NCBI GenBank assembly: GCA_031308135.1
Contig: JAHLJT010009419.1
Coordinates: 178,086,961-178,150,960 of the forward strand
DNA: 64,000 nucleotides
From: Acheta domesticus
Taxonomy: Eukaryota > Arthropoda > Insecta > Orthoptera > Gryllidae
Reading direction: 5' to 3'
Shown here: positions 10,701 to 21,418 of the stretch, piece after piece
How positions within the stretch are numbered: position 1 is the first letter of the stretch
How the letters are laid out: the number at the start of each line of letters is the position of its first letter
The notes under the pieces: generated by a model
Seen by the model: only the letters and a program-made list of their open reading frames with translations
What the model was told of the DNA's origin: nothing
Database searches by the model: none
Program-made: the position numbers and the translations under genes

Positions 10701-11700
10701 TACATTTCGTTTCGCCCTGCTGTTGAAAGTATTGGAGAATACTTCTTTATTGAGTTAAAGAATGGCGAGAGATTGCGATCAGCCTAAACTGTTGTTCTAA
10801 AACTGGTATACGAACTCGCTTCGTCCCGCAGGATATAGCCAGGAACACAGATCCTCGCAGCCTAAAACAACAATTACATTTCTGAGGTTTCTTCCTCATT
10901 AAACATTTTTACTTACGTATGTCATACAGAGATTGAATATATTTACAGAATAAAATGTTTTATTAAGTAATGCTCTCAAAATTTTCAGGGGGCGCGCCCT
11001 TCCTAACTTTAGCACACAATAGGCTTACCCCCTCTTGGGGTAGGCCTATTGTGCAGAAGTATTGCGTACGATCCCTAACCTTGTTCATGGAACTAAAATA
11101 TCATCCTAGAATTGACATTCAACGTATTGTAGGATAGTTTAAACCTTTGGTGATCTGGGAGGGATACCATCTTTAGAAAGCTCGAGAAACTCTTATCAAA
11201 AATATGCAGCTTCCAGGTGTGTCTCAACATTGGTCTGCGTTTGTTGCTCGCCCGGCTCTGCATTTGCACACGTGCCTGGACCCGTCGCCCGGTCCACCCA
11301 CTCTTAGCGCGAGGCGTCATAGTCGTGAGCTCAGTGTGGAAACCTGTCACTGGCCCTCGCTGAGTGACAATATTGAGGCAGGCGTGGCTTCTGAATTGTC
11401 ACGATGCAGGATTGGAGGGAAAGGGGCGTCACGACCGGAGCACAGGGGGAAAAGGGGTGGACAAGGAGAGGAGAAAGCCGTGATCAAACGGAGTGTGGGG
11501 AGAAACTTGGTGTATTGTATATGACCGAAAATATGCTGAAGTGTAAAAATTGTTCTGGCAATCGCTTGACATTCAAGAATAGTCGTTCATCGATATTCTT
11601 AGCATTACGAGACACTTCAAGAACGTTGTTATTATTTCTGCGTGCTTAATTTCTTGACCTCTGTTGATTAATGGTATGAACCAATTATTGGGTGTAGGTC
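10701..11700. other. No gene recognised; contains a strong hairpin
   Basis: Weakly GC-enriched at 11190-11500, with short open frames only. The one structured element is the hairpin at 11015-11053, listed separately. Confidence 0.5.
11015..11053. repeat. Near-perfect 17-bp inverted repeat (hairpin)
   Basis: CACAATAGGCTTACCCC (11015-11031) pairs with GGGGTAGGCCTATTGTG (11037-11053) across a 5-base loop. The only imperfection can be accommodated as G-U in one RNA strand. Just upstream is the palindrome GGCGCGCC. It is too short to be a canonical microRNA precursor and is more likely a transposon relic or a folded RNA element. Confidence 0.8.
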
Positions 11701-11727
11701 AGCGGAACACCAGTTCAAACTGCCGAC

Positions 11728-11757
11728 GTTTCGGCTTTTATTAAGTCTTCATCAGGA
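11728..11757 (-). other. Hammerhead-like core motif (CTGATGA...GAAAC), minus strand
   Basis: On the minus strand CTGATGA is followed by a weak stem with one mismatch (GACTT with AAAGCC) and then CGAAACGTCGGC. The string CTGATGAAG...GCCGAAACG is common near the ends of Penelope-like elements. No reverse transcriptase is nearby, so this would be a 5'-truncated relic. Confidence 0.3.
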
Positions 11758-12814
11758 CTACAAACAAACGGATTTTTTTTACACATTAAGTGCAAAAAAT
11801 TGCTTAATCGTCTAATACCTACTAGACTATTACACACTTTTGACTAATATGTATAAAAACTGTATAATTATACAATTATACAACAATGCAATAATTATAC
11901 AATTATTATCAACAATGTAATAAATGAGTTAATGCGTTTAACGCCGTAATATACCGGTGGCCGCGCGAATCACGTGGCCCAGTGCCGCGGCACCCAGGTG
12001 ATTACAGGTTGATAGATAGTGTATCGCTCGGACACCGCTGTTTAGAGTGTGCGGTGCAGGGCTTACTTCACTCGAAAAGGAAACGTTAACCGTCAGTGTT
12101 GCCACCTCGTAGGGTAACTATCGTTTCATAGGATAATTTTGTTATGTGCAGAATTTACGATAGTGCTAATGGGATAATCCCGTTTTGTAGGATGGTTTTA
12201 ACAACAATATATATAATATAAATCTACAAGAAAGAAGGGGATATCGTAGAACATGAGCTTGCAAATGTACAATATTTTTAATAAGCCGCCTGATAAAAGA
12301 CTGAAAGAATGTTCTCTTAAGAACAATTCTTCTGAGAGCGTTCGAGGTAGGGTCTCCAATACCGTATTCCGGAGTGGGTAGTGTCCGTGGCCCTAAAGAA
12401 CATTCAAGGAAAAGACAGACAGACCACACATTTTTACTTTCTCTTGTACGTACCACGAAGGAAACCACCAAGGAAACACTACAACACCACACCAGTTTCA
12501 CACCAAGGAAATTATAAAACTTTACTACGAGAAAGTCTGTGCCATTCTTTAGCACCAATAGTTTCTGTTTAATTTTAATCCTTAATAGATTATTTTGTAT
12601 GTATTACCTCTCGAGATCGAAAGAACTAGACCACCGTACGTTTAAAGTTCCTTTTTATTTAGTAACTTACATAGTAGAAATGTTCATTACATGAAAATAT
12701 TCTTAAAATAGTTTAAAGCGTCGGTGAAGCCACATTCTGCAGGTACTTTAATCATGATCGTGATCATCTTTCCAAAAGATTACCAAGTTACTACAAGCAA
12801 AGGTGGCTCAAGAA
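11758..12814. other. No gene recognised
   Basis: Includes an AT tandem patch at about 11855-11925 built from ATAATTATACAATTAT-type units and a short GC patch at 11950-12060. A 130-codon minus-strand frame (12166-12558) has hydrophobic stretches but no recognised family. Confidence 0.5.
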
Positions 12815-13330
12815 ATCAACTGATGTGACTGAAGATCAAGTCCCGACGGAGGCAATATTTTCGACAGCTTTTCATCTGGTTCGAATTCAGCCGCTCTCGG
12901 GAGGAGAGCTTTCTTCTGGCGGCTGGCTGCTCTGATCGGTTGTTTTCCGTGGTTTCTCCGATTAACACCAGGGAAATGCTGGAAGCAGTACCTTAACAAA
13001 CGGGTTACGGACCGCGCGCGATCTTACTCCTCCTTACCCTATCCTCACCCCTTATAAACACATACCTACACTCACATGTATTAGATTATCACACATGTCG
13101 GGAGATCAGTCGGGGTCTTGGAACTTGACCCGGATGGGAGCGGTGCCACGCTGATGGGAGATACCTGGTTGGGGAAAATCCCCGCAAGCCGACGTAGGTC
13201 TGCGGCGGATCTCGCCATCCAGCGGGAGAGGATCACCGCCACCTACGAGTGGAAAACATGCGCTACATTTAAGGGAATAACGACTTCAGTAGTTGACGGG
13301 TTCAAACCCGATCGAAGCCATGGATTCTTA
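12815..13330 (+). mobile_element. SINE-1 copy, long tRNA-headed SINE
   Basis: Reads from a tRNA-like B-box remnant (AAGTCCCGACGG, where the copy at 51600 has GGTTCGAGTCCCGACG) through TTTCGACAGCTT, GGCGGCTGGCTGCTCTGA, CGCGCGATCTTAC, ACACATGTCGGGAGA, TGGGAGATACCTGG and GCCATCCAGCGGGAG to TAGTTGACG. It is the near-full-length reverse-oriented counterpart of 50880-51600. Open frames within it are fortuitous. At least four other copies lie in this window. Confidence 0.8.
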
Positions 13331-13519
13331 AGGGCGAAAAAATCTTTCGTACGCCTTCTTTCGGAGGCGAAGTAAAGGCTGTCCCATGTTAGTAGATTTA
13401 CTGCATGTGAAAGATCCTCAAGCCTAAATGACTCCTCTGAGCAAAATTCAAAATCGCCTGTTTCGTCGCCCATGGAATACCTTCTTTCTCCGCTTGTTTG
13501 TAAAAGGAGCGTAGCGAAA

Positions 13520-13600
13520 TTTACGTGGTCAGACGGAAGAGCAGGCCTCATGGTCTGAGTCTCGCCACGTAAAACAAGCCAGTTCAATTCAATAGACATT
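13520..13600 (+). repeat. LINE/SINE 3'-tail fragment (GAGTCTCGCCAC motif)
   Basis: Shares the block GGGAGAxCxxGCCTxATGGxCxGAGTCTCGCCACxTAAA with 30045-30110, where it runs into a microsatellite tail as at the 3' end of a retroelement. Only the conserved 3' block is recognisable here. Confidence 0.5.
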
Positions 13601-13639
13601 CTGATTTCTGGACGTCGATGACAGTGAACGAGGATAACG

Positions 13640-13890
13640 TTAGCAATACGGTAAGAGTGTTGTGCCGGGGGGAGGGGGGCGCCTCCGCCGTAGGCGACTC
13701 GTGCGGAGTGTGACAGCGCGGGCGGGCGGGGGGGGTGTCCTTTGGCCTTACGGTAATCGCGCGCACGTGGTGGCATAGTTTTGGCGCGCTTCGCAATATC
13801 CTGCCTCCGCGACTGGTCGCCGCGGCTGCCGCTCCCAGACCGGCTGTCGCCGCCGCGCCGCCACGACAGTGGGCCGAAATGGCGATCCAC
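13640..13890. other. CpG island
   Basis: CpG-dense sequence with G-runs (GGGGGGAGGGGGG and GCGGGCGGGGGGGG) and GC palindromes. It ends in a GCCGAAATGGCG string. No supported exon is present. It resembles an unmethylated regulatory island or promoter without a discernible TATA box. Confidence 0.35.
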
Positions 13891-14009
13891 AAACTAATGA
13901 TGATGAAATATAGTTATTGAAATTATTGTTTTCCATATTGTCGCGGCAAAAATGTATTATTCTTGCATGAAGAACATGATGAGGATTAAGGGGCACAAAT
14001 TCTTAGCTA

Positions 14010-14711
14010 CGTAGGTAAGTCAAAAGTATCTGCAATTTTCCTCTAATTGTCTTTAGTTTGATTCTACGGCTCTAACAACTAGATGGAACCGTTGTCTTTG
14101 CTTGTAGGAGGTTTCAGCGTTATCTGATCAGTCAATCTTGCGCCGTTGTGGTGTAAAGATGGCTACAGCACTCTCTGTTTGCAACAAAGATGAAGAGCGT
14201 TCCGTAATCCGTTTTTTATGGTTTAAAGGTGTACTAGGTGCGGAAATCCATAGGAGTTTTCAACACAATACGAGCACAATGTTCCACCACAGAGAAGTGT
14301 TTGCCAGTTCCCAGAACAGTGGTCGAACAAGCGTCAAGAAAGAGTGAAGAACGGCCGCAACTCGAGAAGAAAGAAGCTATGGGTTCCAAAACAACTCAAT
14401 GAAGAGCACAAGCGCAATCGTGTGAGAATCGTGTGTTGGAGCATCCTGTGCACAGCCCCAATCTCGCCCCGTCGTAATACCAACTGTTTGGTCCATCGAT
14501 TTTGCTTCGATTAACCGTTCAAAGAAGTGGTGCATATGCGCCTTGCTGCAAAATCAAAAACATTTTTTTCAGATGGTATCGGAAAGCTTGTGCAAAGATG
14601 GGCCAAGAAAAGAAGGGTGACTATGTTAAAAAATGATATCAATAAAAATTGGGAATTCTTCCTGTAATAAATTATAAACAACGATTGCAGATACTTATTG
14701 ACTTACCCTCG
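14010..14711 (+). mobile_element. Mariner (Tc1/mariner) element, internally deleted
   Basis: 702 bp bounded by roughly 29-bp inverted repeats: left CGTAGGTAAGTCAAAAGTAT, right (reversed) CGAGGGTAAGTCAATAAGTA, both followed by CTGCAAT. The dinucleotide TA immediately flanks both ends (14008-14009 and 14712-14713), the mariner target duplication. A full mariner is about 1.3 kb, so roughly half has been lost. It is certainly immobile by itself, although the ends could still be recognised by a transposase. Confidence 0.9.
14138..14620 (+). pseudogene. Mariner transposase pseudogene
   Basis: The first 69 codons (14138-14347) read as the N-terminal helix-turn-helix region typical of mariner transposases (KMATALSVCNKDEERSVIRF, then GAEIHRSF and GRTSVKK). 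Next comes WVPKQLNEEHKRNRV in another frame. Then, after a deletion of the catalytic core, comes the C-terminal part HSPNLAPS-stop-YQLFGPS, followed by FFxxWYRKACAKMG...KKGDYV. The first two catalytic aspartates are gone, and the position of the third is an in-frame stop (S-D-Y is expected). Frameshifts and stops make this unambiguously non-functional. Confidence 0.85.
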
Positions 14712-14739
14712 TAATTTACCTTTGAAAATATATTTTTTT

Positions 14740-14935
14740 ATATGGGAGCGAATAGTTTTGTCAACAAAACTTGAAAAAACCGCTCTTTTTTCTGTATTCA
14801 AAATTCGAGTAGAAAATGGTTTAGGATAGAGATCACAGAATTATGAAAACGTGCACAAATTTCACTTCTCCCCATAGCTCGTCACACACAGTTTTAAACT
14901 GTTTTTGACGTAAATAAATAAATAAACAAATAAAC
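14740..14935 (+). repeat. 3' end of a LINE family with TAAA-type tail
   Basis: Homologous to 48630-48810: both read CTGTATTCAA.ATTC, then AGAGATC.CAGAATT, CGTGCA, CTTCTCC/CCTCTCC, GTCACA.ACAGTTTT and TTTTxGACGT. Here it ends in a (TAAA)n-like run, the usual 3' signature of a non-LTR retrotransposon or its SINE. No coding part remains. Confidence 0.55.
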
Positions 14936-15087
14936 CCAACACTGACAACAAAGACCGCCCACTCCGTCGTTCGATATGAAAAATAGTTCGTCCATCATTA
15001 ATTGTCTAACTCACTTTCTAACCATACCATCACTCGTTTGTTATTTTATGATGAAACTAATACTACTATTAAAACATTATTTGGTCG

Positions 15088-15385
15088 GTAATAATTTTCA
15101 ATTCCAACTGGTGGAGTCTTCTTATAAAATCTGCGAATTTGTGCTTTTTGATTTTAGGCAACTATGATCCTCAATTGTTCATACCTAGGAAGACCGTTTA
15201 GTGGAGGGATGATGAACATAATACAATTTTGTCAGTAATAATTATCAGTTCCAACTGGTGAAGCGTTCATTATACCCTTCTCATAATAACTATTAATTTG
15301 TGTTGTCTGATTTTAGATAACTATGATCCTCAGTTGGCCATACCTAGGATAAATATTTTAGTAGAGATGTGATAATGATTTTTAC
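15088..15385. repeat. 148-bp degenerate tandem duplication
   Basis: Two units begin at 15088 and 15236 with GTAATAATTxTCAxTTCCAACTGGTG, and each contains GATTTTAG.(C/T)AACTATGATCCTCA.TTG and CATACCTAGGA. Divergence is about 20-25%. The motif TATGATCCTCAGTTGG recurs at 28557, so the unit comes from a dispersed repeat. Confidence 0.75.
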
Positions 15386-15695
15386 TTAAATTATAATGGA
15401 GCAATGTTGGAATGAGGAACAAAGGAAACAGGAAAACTCCTTGAAATCTTGCCGCGAACCCTCGTTGTGGCCACACATTCCACATGATCGACCAGGACTT
15501 ACATCTAGGTACCCAGGGTTGGAAAGTGATACACTATGCATAGATTTTTCTTACCTTTTGATAACAGGTTTTCCCCTCCGTTCATTTTTGTGTGTGCTTT
15601 TGCCATTCCAGATTCGAATGAACTCGAGTTTTGGCGTCGATTTTCCCCGGCCTGGATCCTATTTTTATTTATTGTCCACGCCTGGGGGTAAGGGA
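15386..15695. other. No gene recognised
   Basis: Holds a 105-codon frame with no recognisable domain. Its 3' part overlaps the SINE at 15700-15875, so it is probably repeat-derived. Confidence 0.4.
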
Positions 15696-15699
15696 GGTA

Positions 15700-15875
15700 C
15701 GTGGCAAAGATGACTTATTCCCATCACCATGTCTAGTTTACTTGACTTCGTGAGCTTTCTGAGGCAATTCTAATATAAAGATACAGCTCCATTTTTCACA
15801 CGACGAGGAATCGAACCCGAGATCGCATCACGGAATGATATCACGTTCTGCAAGAGCAACCCGAGGGGACCCGAT
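15700..15875 (-). mobile_element. tRNA-derived SINE head, minus strand
   Basis: On the minus strand there is a perfect RNA polymerase III B-box-like string, GGGTTCGATTCC (complement of 15807-15818), preceded by a tRNA-length segment and followed by unrelated body sequence. It is too divergent in the arms to be a tRNA gene. The body does not match SINE-1 or SINE-2. Confidence 0.5.
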
Positions 15876-15919
15876 TCATTTATTTCTTTTTAATTAATTA
15901 ATTAATTCATTACGAGATG

Positions 15920-16345
15920 TAAAAGTAGATGTTAAAGTAAGTATTGGGGGGAAAATTGGGAGAAAAATCGTACAAAATTCTTTCAAAACAAGTTATTTTT
16001 ACATGAAAGAGCATTTCTTAAACTATTTTTCTAGTTAGTTTTCACAATTGTACAGATATTTGTCACAGCGCAAAACCAACTTTTCTAAGCCCTCTTCATA
16101 GAAAGATGCTTTTGTTGTCAGTGATGAGTTAGTTGAAAAAGTGATCATCTTTCTGCAAGGTGGTCGTAGAAAAGTTGGTTAACTGGGCTAGGACAAATGT
16201 CTAAACTATAGTGGCAACTATGTAGAAAAATAGTTCAAGAAATGCTCTTTCGTGTAAAAATAAATTTTGAAGTACAGGTTTTGAAAAACAAATTTTGTTA
16301 GTTTTTCCAAAACGATACTTACTTTAAAAACGTCTAGAAATTAAT
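15920..16345. mobile_element. Foldback element with roughly 160-bp arms
   Basis: The left arm (about 15926-16100) and right arm (about 16185-16345) are imperfect inverted repeats sharing AAAGTAAGTAT, TATTTTTACA(T/C)GAAAGAGCA, TTTCTT.AACTATTTTTCTA, ATTTGTC and CCAACTTTTCTA. The spacer is about 85 bp. There is no coding capacity. It fits a long-TIR MITE of unknown superfamily. Confidence 0.75.
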
Positions 16346-16379
16346 TATTTTTTGCTCATTTAATCTCATTACGGATCAC

Positions 16380-16665
16380 TGCACGTGGCCGTCGTCACCG
16401 TCGCGCCAGACGCCGAGGCGTCGCGCTGTGTTTACGTAAGGAGCGCAGCCACCGCGCGCCGGACACGTCACGAGCGCTGTTCCCCGAATGCGGCGTGTGC
16501 TTCACACTACGTCAGTGGGGCGTTGACCGGATGCGATACGGCGTTTGCTCCTGCCGGAGTCTTCATAGGTGTAGCGCAAATTACTACTGGAACATCTGGC
16601 TGGCTAGGTTTAGTACATCGGTGGAAATGCGTGGCGAGGTTTGCGACTGCTAGTGTAAAGTGATC
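16380..16665 (+). other. CpG-rich patch with a 92-codon open frame
   Basis: A GC-rich island in which one frame stays open for 92 codons (16385-16663). The predicted product is Ala/Arg/Val-rich with no domain I recognise. The absence of AT-rich codon usage may reflect only island composition. Not called as a gene. Confidence 0.2.
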
Positions 16666-17124
16666 TACGACTAGGAAGTATTGAGCACGTAATAATCTTT
16701 AACACTCCTTACCACAAAATGATCTCAATATACCATTGCATATTCAGGTGATGATTATTACTCCCTATGTTTAAGTCATCGTTTAAAACTTACATTTTGT
16801 TGCCCACAAATGGAATTGTTGCAATTTTCTGTAAGGCATCATGACGTTCGGTAAAGCATGTATGTACATCATGACGTTCGCTAAAGATGTTTCCATGTTA
16901 CTTAGTAGGCGTTGTTCCAGGAAAGAAAGGAACGTGATATATCTTTAAAATCAGTTCATGGGCAGAATCATTTCACAGGATGAAACGAAAAAATTTTGCT
17001 TTATTACCGCTTATATCACAGTACTGCATGCGCATTTTATTTTGTCGTTATGAACATGAAACAAGCCTTTACTCGATCACGTATGTGTCCTGTTTTTATG
17101 TATTTTCTTTGTAGCAAAATGGTA
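16666..17124. other. No gene recognised
   Basis: AT-rich. A short direct repeat (CATCATGACGTTCG, near 16838 and 16867) is the only structure noticed. Confidence 0.5.
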
Positions 17125-17706
17125 TTAACCGTTAACTGGTGACGTGCGGTCCCAGTGACCAGCAAGAAAAAATGAACTCACCATCCTCTCGACTGGTGCA
17201 ACGCAGGAAGTTTTGGTTTACATCTCTTTCTAGACAGTGTTCAGGCATGGGATAGCCTATCTAGTTGCAGCCGTTTGCTTCTGAGAATCAGTTGAAGTTA
17301 CCTCCCTAATAGTAGAAGTTTATACTTGGTAATGCACGTTTATATTTAGTAAATAATTTTCATTTAACAGTGTATTTTCTTATTAAAATAAAGGTTGTTT
17401 TGTGTAGTCAATATCGTTTTAAAGCCCTCCTATGCGTACAATCGTCAACTGCGAAGAAAAAATATGAAGCAATATATGACCTGAAATTCTCTCATTGGGT
17501 AATTAAAAATTATATTATTTTCTGTTTATTGTATAAACTACAAAGTATTCGATTTTTCTCTTTATTATGCCTCTGTTAACGTGAAAAATTGTGAATTCGA
17601 TGTAAAATGAAATAACGAATTTAATCAGTCGAAAACTTTCCCAGTCACAGTGACCGCACGTCACCGGTAACAGAAGTTCGAAGGCAAATTACCACCTGAC
17701 GGTTAA
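17125..17706. mobile_element. piggyBac-like MITE flanked by TTAA
   Basis: TTAA occurs at 17125-17128 and 17703-17706. Just inside, both ends start CCGT (left CCGTTAACTGGTG, right reversed CCGTCAGGTGGT). A longer inverted repeat lies subterminally: GGTGACGTGCGGTC near 17138 pairs with its complement near 17651-17667, followed by CAGTGACC-like blocks. The element is 574 bp without transposase. The TTAA duplication and CC-initial ends are the piggyBac signature. The outer-end similarity is modest. Confidence 0.55.
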
Positions 17707-19199
17707 GAAAAGTATTGAATAACAGACGGTCAAAATCACTGATAACGGACTTATTTGCTCTGAATTCCTAAACAATAATTTAAGCATTACTAATCTTGTC
17801 CACAAAGGCAATATTAACGTTTTGATTGGCAAAGTCCTCTCAGTGAGAGTCATATTTTATTTTTTTTGTCACACCCATCCTAAAATCTTGTTTACAACAC
17901 CAATAAATAGTTATACGGAAAGAATGATAACTCATAATAAATTTGCTCCCATCCCCACCGTTTATAATTATCTTTGCATTTTTACCACAGTAAAGTAAAC
18001 GTAACCCTCCACCTTTTTACATTTTAGATAAATATTCAATTTTTTTAATTTCCTCATTTTTAGTCGCATCAACGAGTAAGGTTATTAGCGACTACATTGT
18101 TTATACAAATATAATTTTATCTAACATTACTTTAACAAAAATGTCATAGCATATATATAATCTAACATTGTATGGCATCATACAATATTCAGTTTCTTAC
18201 TGATATTTTTTAAAAGTAGCCCTTTAGGTTAAAAAAGTTTAGTTAGATAATTTTTTGTAAATGCAAAGCAAACCTATTAGCCAACCGGGTATATACACAT
18301 ATACATATACATATGTATGTAATAAGTATGTATACAAGTGAAGTAAATTTTGGAATACCGTTTGTACCATAAAAGTCCACTTACGTCTCAGTAAATCGCT
18401 GTTACCGACTTGTGTCGTGATCTTACTACAACAGCTGCTCGAAGTGTATTTCAAAATTAAAAAGTTTCATAATCAAAATTTAGCACTGCTATAGAAAAGC
18501 AGATCACGTTTGAAATTTAATTATTTTGCTCTCTGATTAGCTCTCTTCTAACGTTGCTCGTTTACAAAACATTTGAGATATATGCAATAATTTTTTAACA
18601 TATGCATTAATAATAATTTTTTGATAAATATTAACTCTGGATAACAATTTTCCAATTTTGTTGTAAAATTTAATCAAATATATCAAGCTCATGTGATACA
18701 AGGGAAGACACATCATTAAGGTTATCGGTGTTCTCTTTAAGTGAGTCCTTGAATGTGAGCGATTTTCCGTTTTCCTCTGCTAAGTTGTAAATGACTGGCA
18801 AAAGCATGTGTTTGTGAACGTTTGAATCATCACACGTGATAGTGATTCATACTTCGGAAGTCCTTGTTTATTAAGTCGACCTTTTTAGAAAATCTAAGAA
18901 TGAACTTCCATTCTCTAGCATGTATTACGTGTTTGAATAGTAATAAATGTCTTAATCTCGTAGAAGACTTCATTGACACATTTCCTTTTGTGTCATTATT
19001 GATGTCATTTTCTCAGTGACATTTTGCAACTTATGAGTATTCTGTTTTCATTATAATATTAAACCATAGCATTTTAACACTAACGATAATGGAGAATCAT
19101 GCACTACAAATAAGTATTGGTGTCGGATTCCAGTAAATGAAATGAAGAAACTATTTTCATTCGAGAAAATTCTATAGTAATCTTAAAGCCTGGAAGTTC
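17707..19199. other. No gene recognised
   Basis: AT-rich. A TA/CA/TG microsatellite-like patch lies at 18288-18340 (ATATACACATATACATATAC and continuing). Short open frames only. Confidence 0.55.
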
Positions 19200-20050
19200 G
19201 GCGAAATGCCTTTTTTTATTTTTACGATTTTATGATTTTTAACAATAGGAATATCTTAATTGTACTTCTTGAGTTGTTTTAATAGATTTTCATTTTGTCT
19301 TCTTTGCCTGTTTTAGCTTGTGATGCCTATTTTTCATGTTTTTTGTCTCCTTTTTCGTCATTATTTGTTTGTTCAAGAATTATTTTTTTCGCGAATAAAA
19401 TCTTTGTTTGACAGACTGATGTTGAAATAAGTTCATGTACAATTTTTCGAAAATATGCGGAGTTTTCGCGTCATTATGTGTGAAATATTTAAACATTTCA
19501 GAAATAAAGAGCGGCTTCACATTTTGTTCTTTAAATTTTTTCCTTGTATGCATCAAAAGATGGTAAAAAGTTGGTTCTCCAATTTTTGGCGAACTCTTTA
19601 TTTTCAAAAAATCCAAAACATTAACATCGCGAGTTCAATATTAAAGATAGATATTTTTCTCTTAAAATAATCTATTCTAAAAAATCAGCTCTTTAAAAAA
19701 GGTTTCGAGCATTTTTTTGAAAATACGAGTGGTTTTCACGTAATTTACATTTGAAGTTAATGCAAATTATAAATAAAGCATTTTCTTAAGAACCTCTCAA
19801 TTTATTTTTCGATTTTCTGTGCATAGGACAAGAGACGCTTAAAAAATTGACGCAGTTCTCATTTTCATTGAATTCTCTGAATTTTTGAAAATTACAAATT
19901 TAGAAATAATGCGAAAATATATGCGTTGTTGTAGCACCTGTTCAATGCGCTGTTGTAGCTCCACCAATTCAATGTAGAATTCAGTATTTTAAAATATGCA
20001 TACTTTTTGAGTTATTACCATTTGCAGCTTACTTTTCGATTCTTTCTCGT
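19200..20050 (+). repeat. Dispersed repeat family D, diverged copy
   Basis: Contains phrases shared with 44970-46340 (reverse strand): GCGGCTxCACATTTTGTTCTTTAAATTT followed by CTTGTATG, and repeated GAAAATA(T/C)G(C/A)GxxGTTTTC(G/A)CG blocks near 19452 and 19720. It is AT-rich with many homopolymer runs. The element class is unknown. Only part of the family consensus can be traced. Confidence 0.45.
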
Positions 20051-20600
20051 AGCAATTGTTCTAGATCCGGTTAATAAGCTGGCAAAATAGTATTAAATTA
20101 AATATTCCAAAATTATATTGGTTTTGAAACTTTATAAGGTACATTCTCCTAGTAAACTAATCACTAATACTCAGACGATCAGTAACCACCATCTTTTTTA
20201 AATCCTCCTTGCTTTATTGCTTTGTGAAACCCCTTTGTTGAAGAAAACAATATTTGTGTTGAAGTTTTTTGGATGGAAGTAATTCACATATTACTTTTGA
20301 AATGGCTAATTAATTATACAAGCAAATGTAGTTTTTCTTATCTGTCCGAAAGAAGCTTTAGAATTTTCTAAGAAGATTTACTGATACACTGCATGAACGC
20401 ACTTTATCAGGAAATGAAATTGTGATGTAATTAGAATGGTAATACGTCAAGGCTCTCACCTCTCTATAGGAGAAAACTATAATTCGCTCTTTGTAAAGTG
20501 CAATATTTGGTGACGATTCTGATGTGAACAATGGAAATCCAGAAATTTTGCAAATTGCATTCCATACTTTCAGGTAGTTTGTTTATAAATTATTTTCTTA
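20051..20600. other. No gene recognised
   Basis: AT-rich unique-looking DNA with nothing to annotate. Confidence 0.5.
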
Positions 20601-20829
20601 TTTGTGCGATGTAGTTTGAAGGCACCCCAGGCTGAGATCGATCACCATCGCACCACTTTCATGAGTATCCACACTGCTATAATCCATGCCACCGCGTTTT
20701 ATATCCGTGGCATCCCACAACAAACAACACTAGCACATCCGCTTCCAGCTGCTCTTGCGGGTCCGTTCTTGGGGCGAGGGAGAATGGCAGATCGAGAAGC
20801 GAGCTCTCCAAAATGCATGAGGGTGGTCG

Positions 20830-21345
20830 GTGGCCGCCCGACAGCCTTCCGCTGCTGCGGCGGCTCGCACTTTGCGGCCCGCCCGCCTTGCCGGCCCGGA
20901 CAGCCTCGCCCCGCCCAGCCCCTCCCCGCCACCACCCGCTCCGTTCAGTATCTCTCCCCTCCGCACCTTTCCCCGCTCCGTACAGCTCCAAATAAGGAGC
21001 TCCGTCCCCAGCCACACCTTTCTCCGCCTCTCCCCTTCCAAACCCATCCCATTTCTCTCCGCCCCGCCGTCCCTGCCACGACCTGTCCCTCTCCACTTCG
21101 CCCCGTCCCATCTAGTCCCTCTCCGCCCCAGTCCCACTCTACCCCGCCTCGACTCTCACCGCTCCTCACCTCCATGCCCACTCCTCCCCGCCCCGTCCCT
21201 CCCCACCCGTCCCTCTCCGACCCGTCCCTCCCCGACCCGTCCCTCCTCGACCCGTCCCACCCCGACCCGTCCCTCCCCGACCCGTCCCTTCCCAGCCCAT
21301 CCCTTCCCAGCCCGCCTGCTTCTGCTGCTGCCATTGCTGCGGTCC
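20830..21345. other. C-rich CpG island
   Basis: Strongly pyrimidine-skewed GC-rich block (CCCCGCC, CCGTCCCTCC), with frames of 60-269 codons open on both strands owing to composition. The right part is a 15-bp minisatellite. It is flanked by ordinary AT-rich DNA. Confidence 0.6.
21190..21318. repeat. 15-bp minisatellite CGACCCGTCCCTCCC
   Basis: About eight near-identical copies of CGACCCGTCCCTCCC, with variants carrying CACC or TTCC, ending in CCAGCCCATCCCTTC units. The C-rich strand is on top. Confidence 0.85.
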
Positions 21346-21418
21346 TTCAATCTGTCGTGCTGTTCGTGTCAGGCAGATTTCGTCTGCCGTGGAATGCTGC
21401 AACCATGGAATGAGCTGA

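Noticed and set aside
11015..11053. Rho-independent terminator
   Set aside because: The stem is not followed by a T-run, and the context is eukaryotic.
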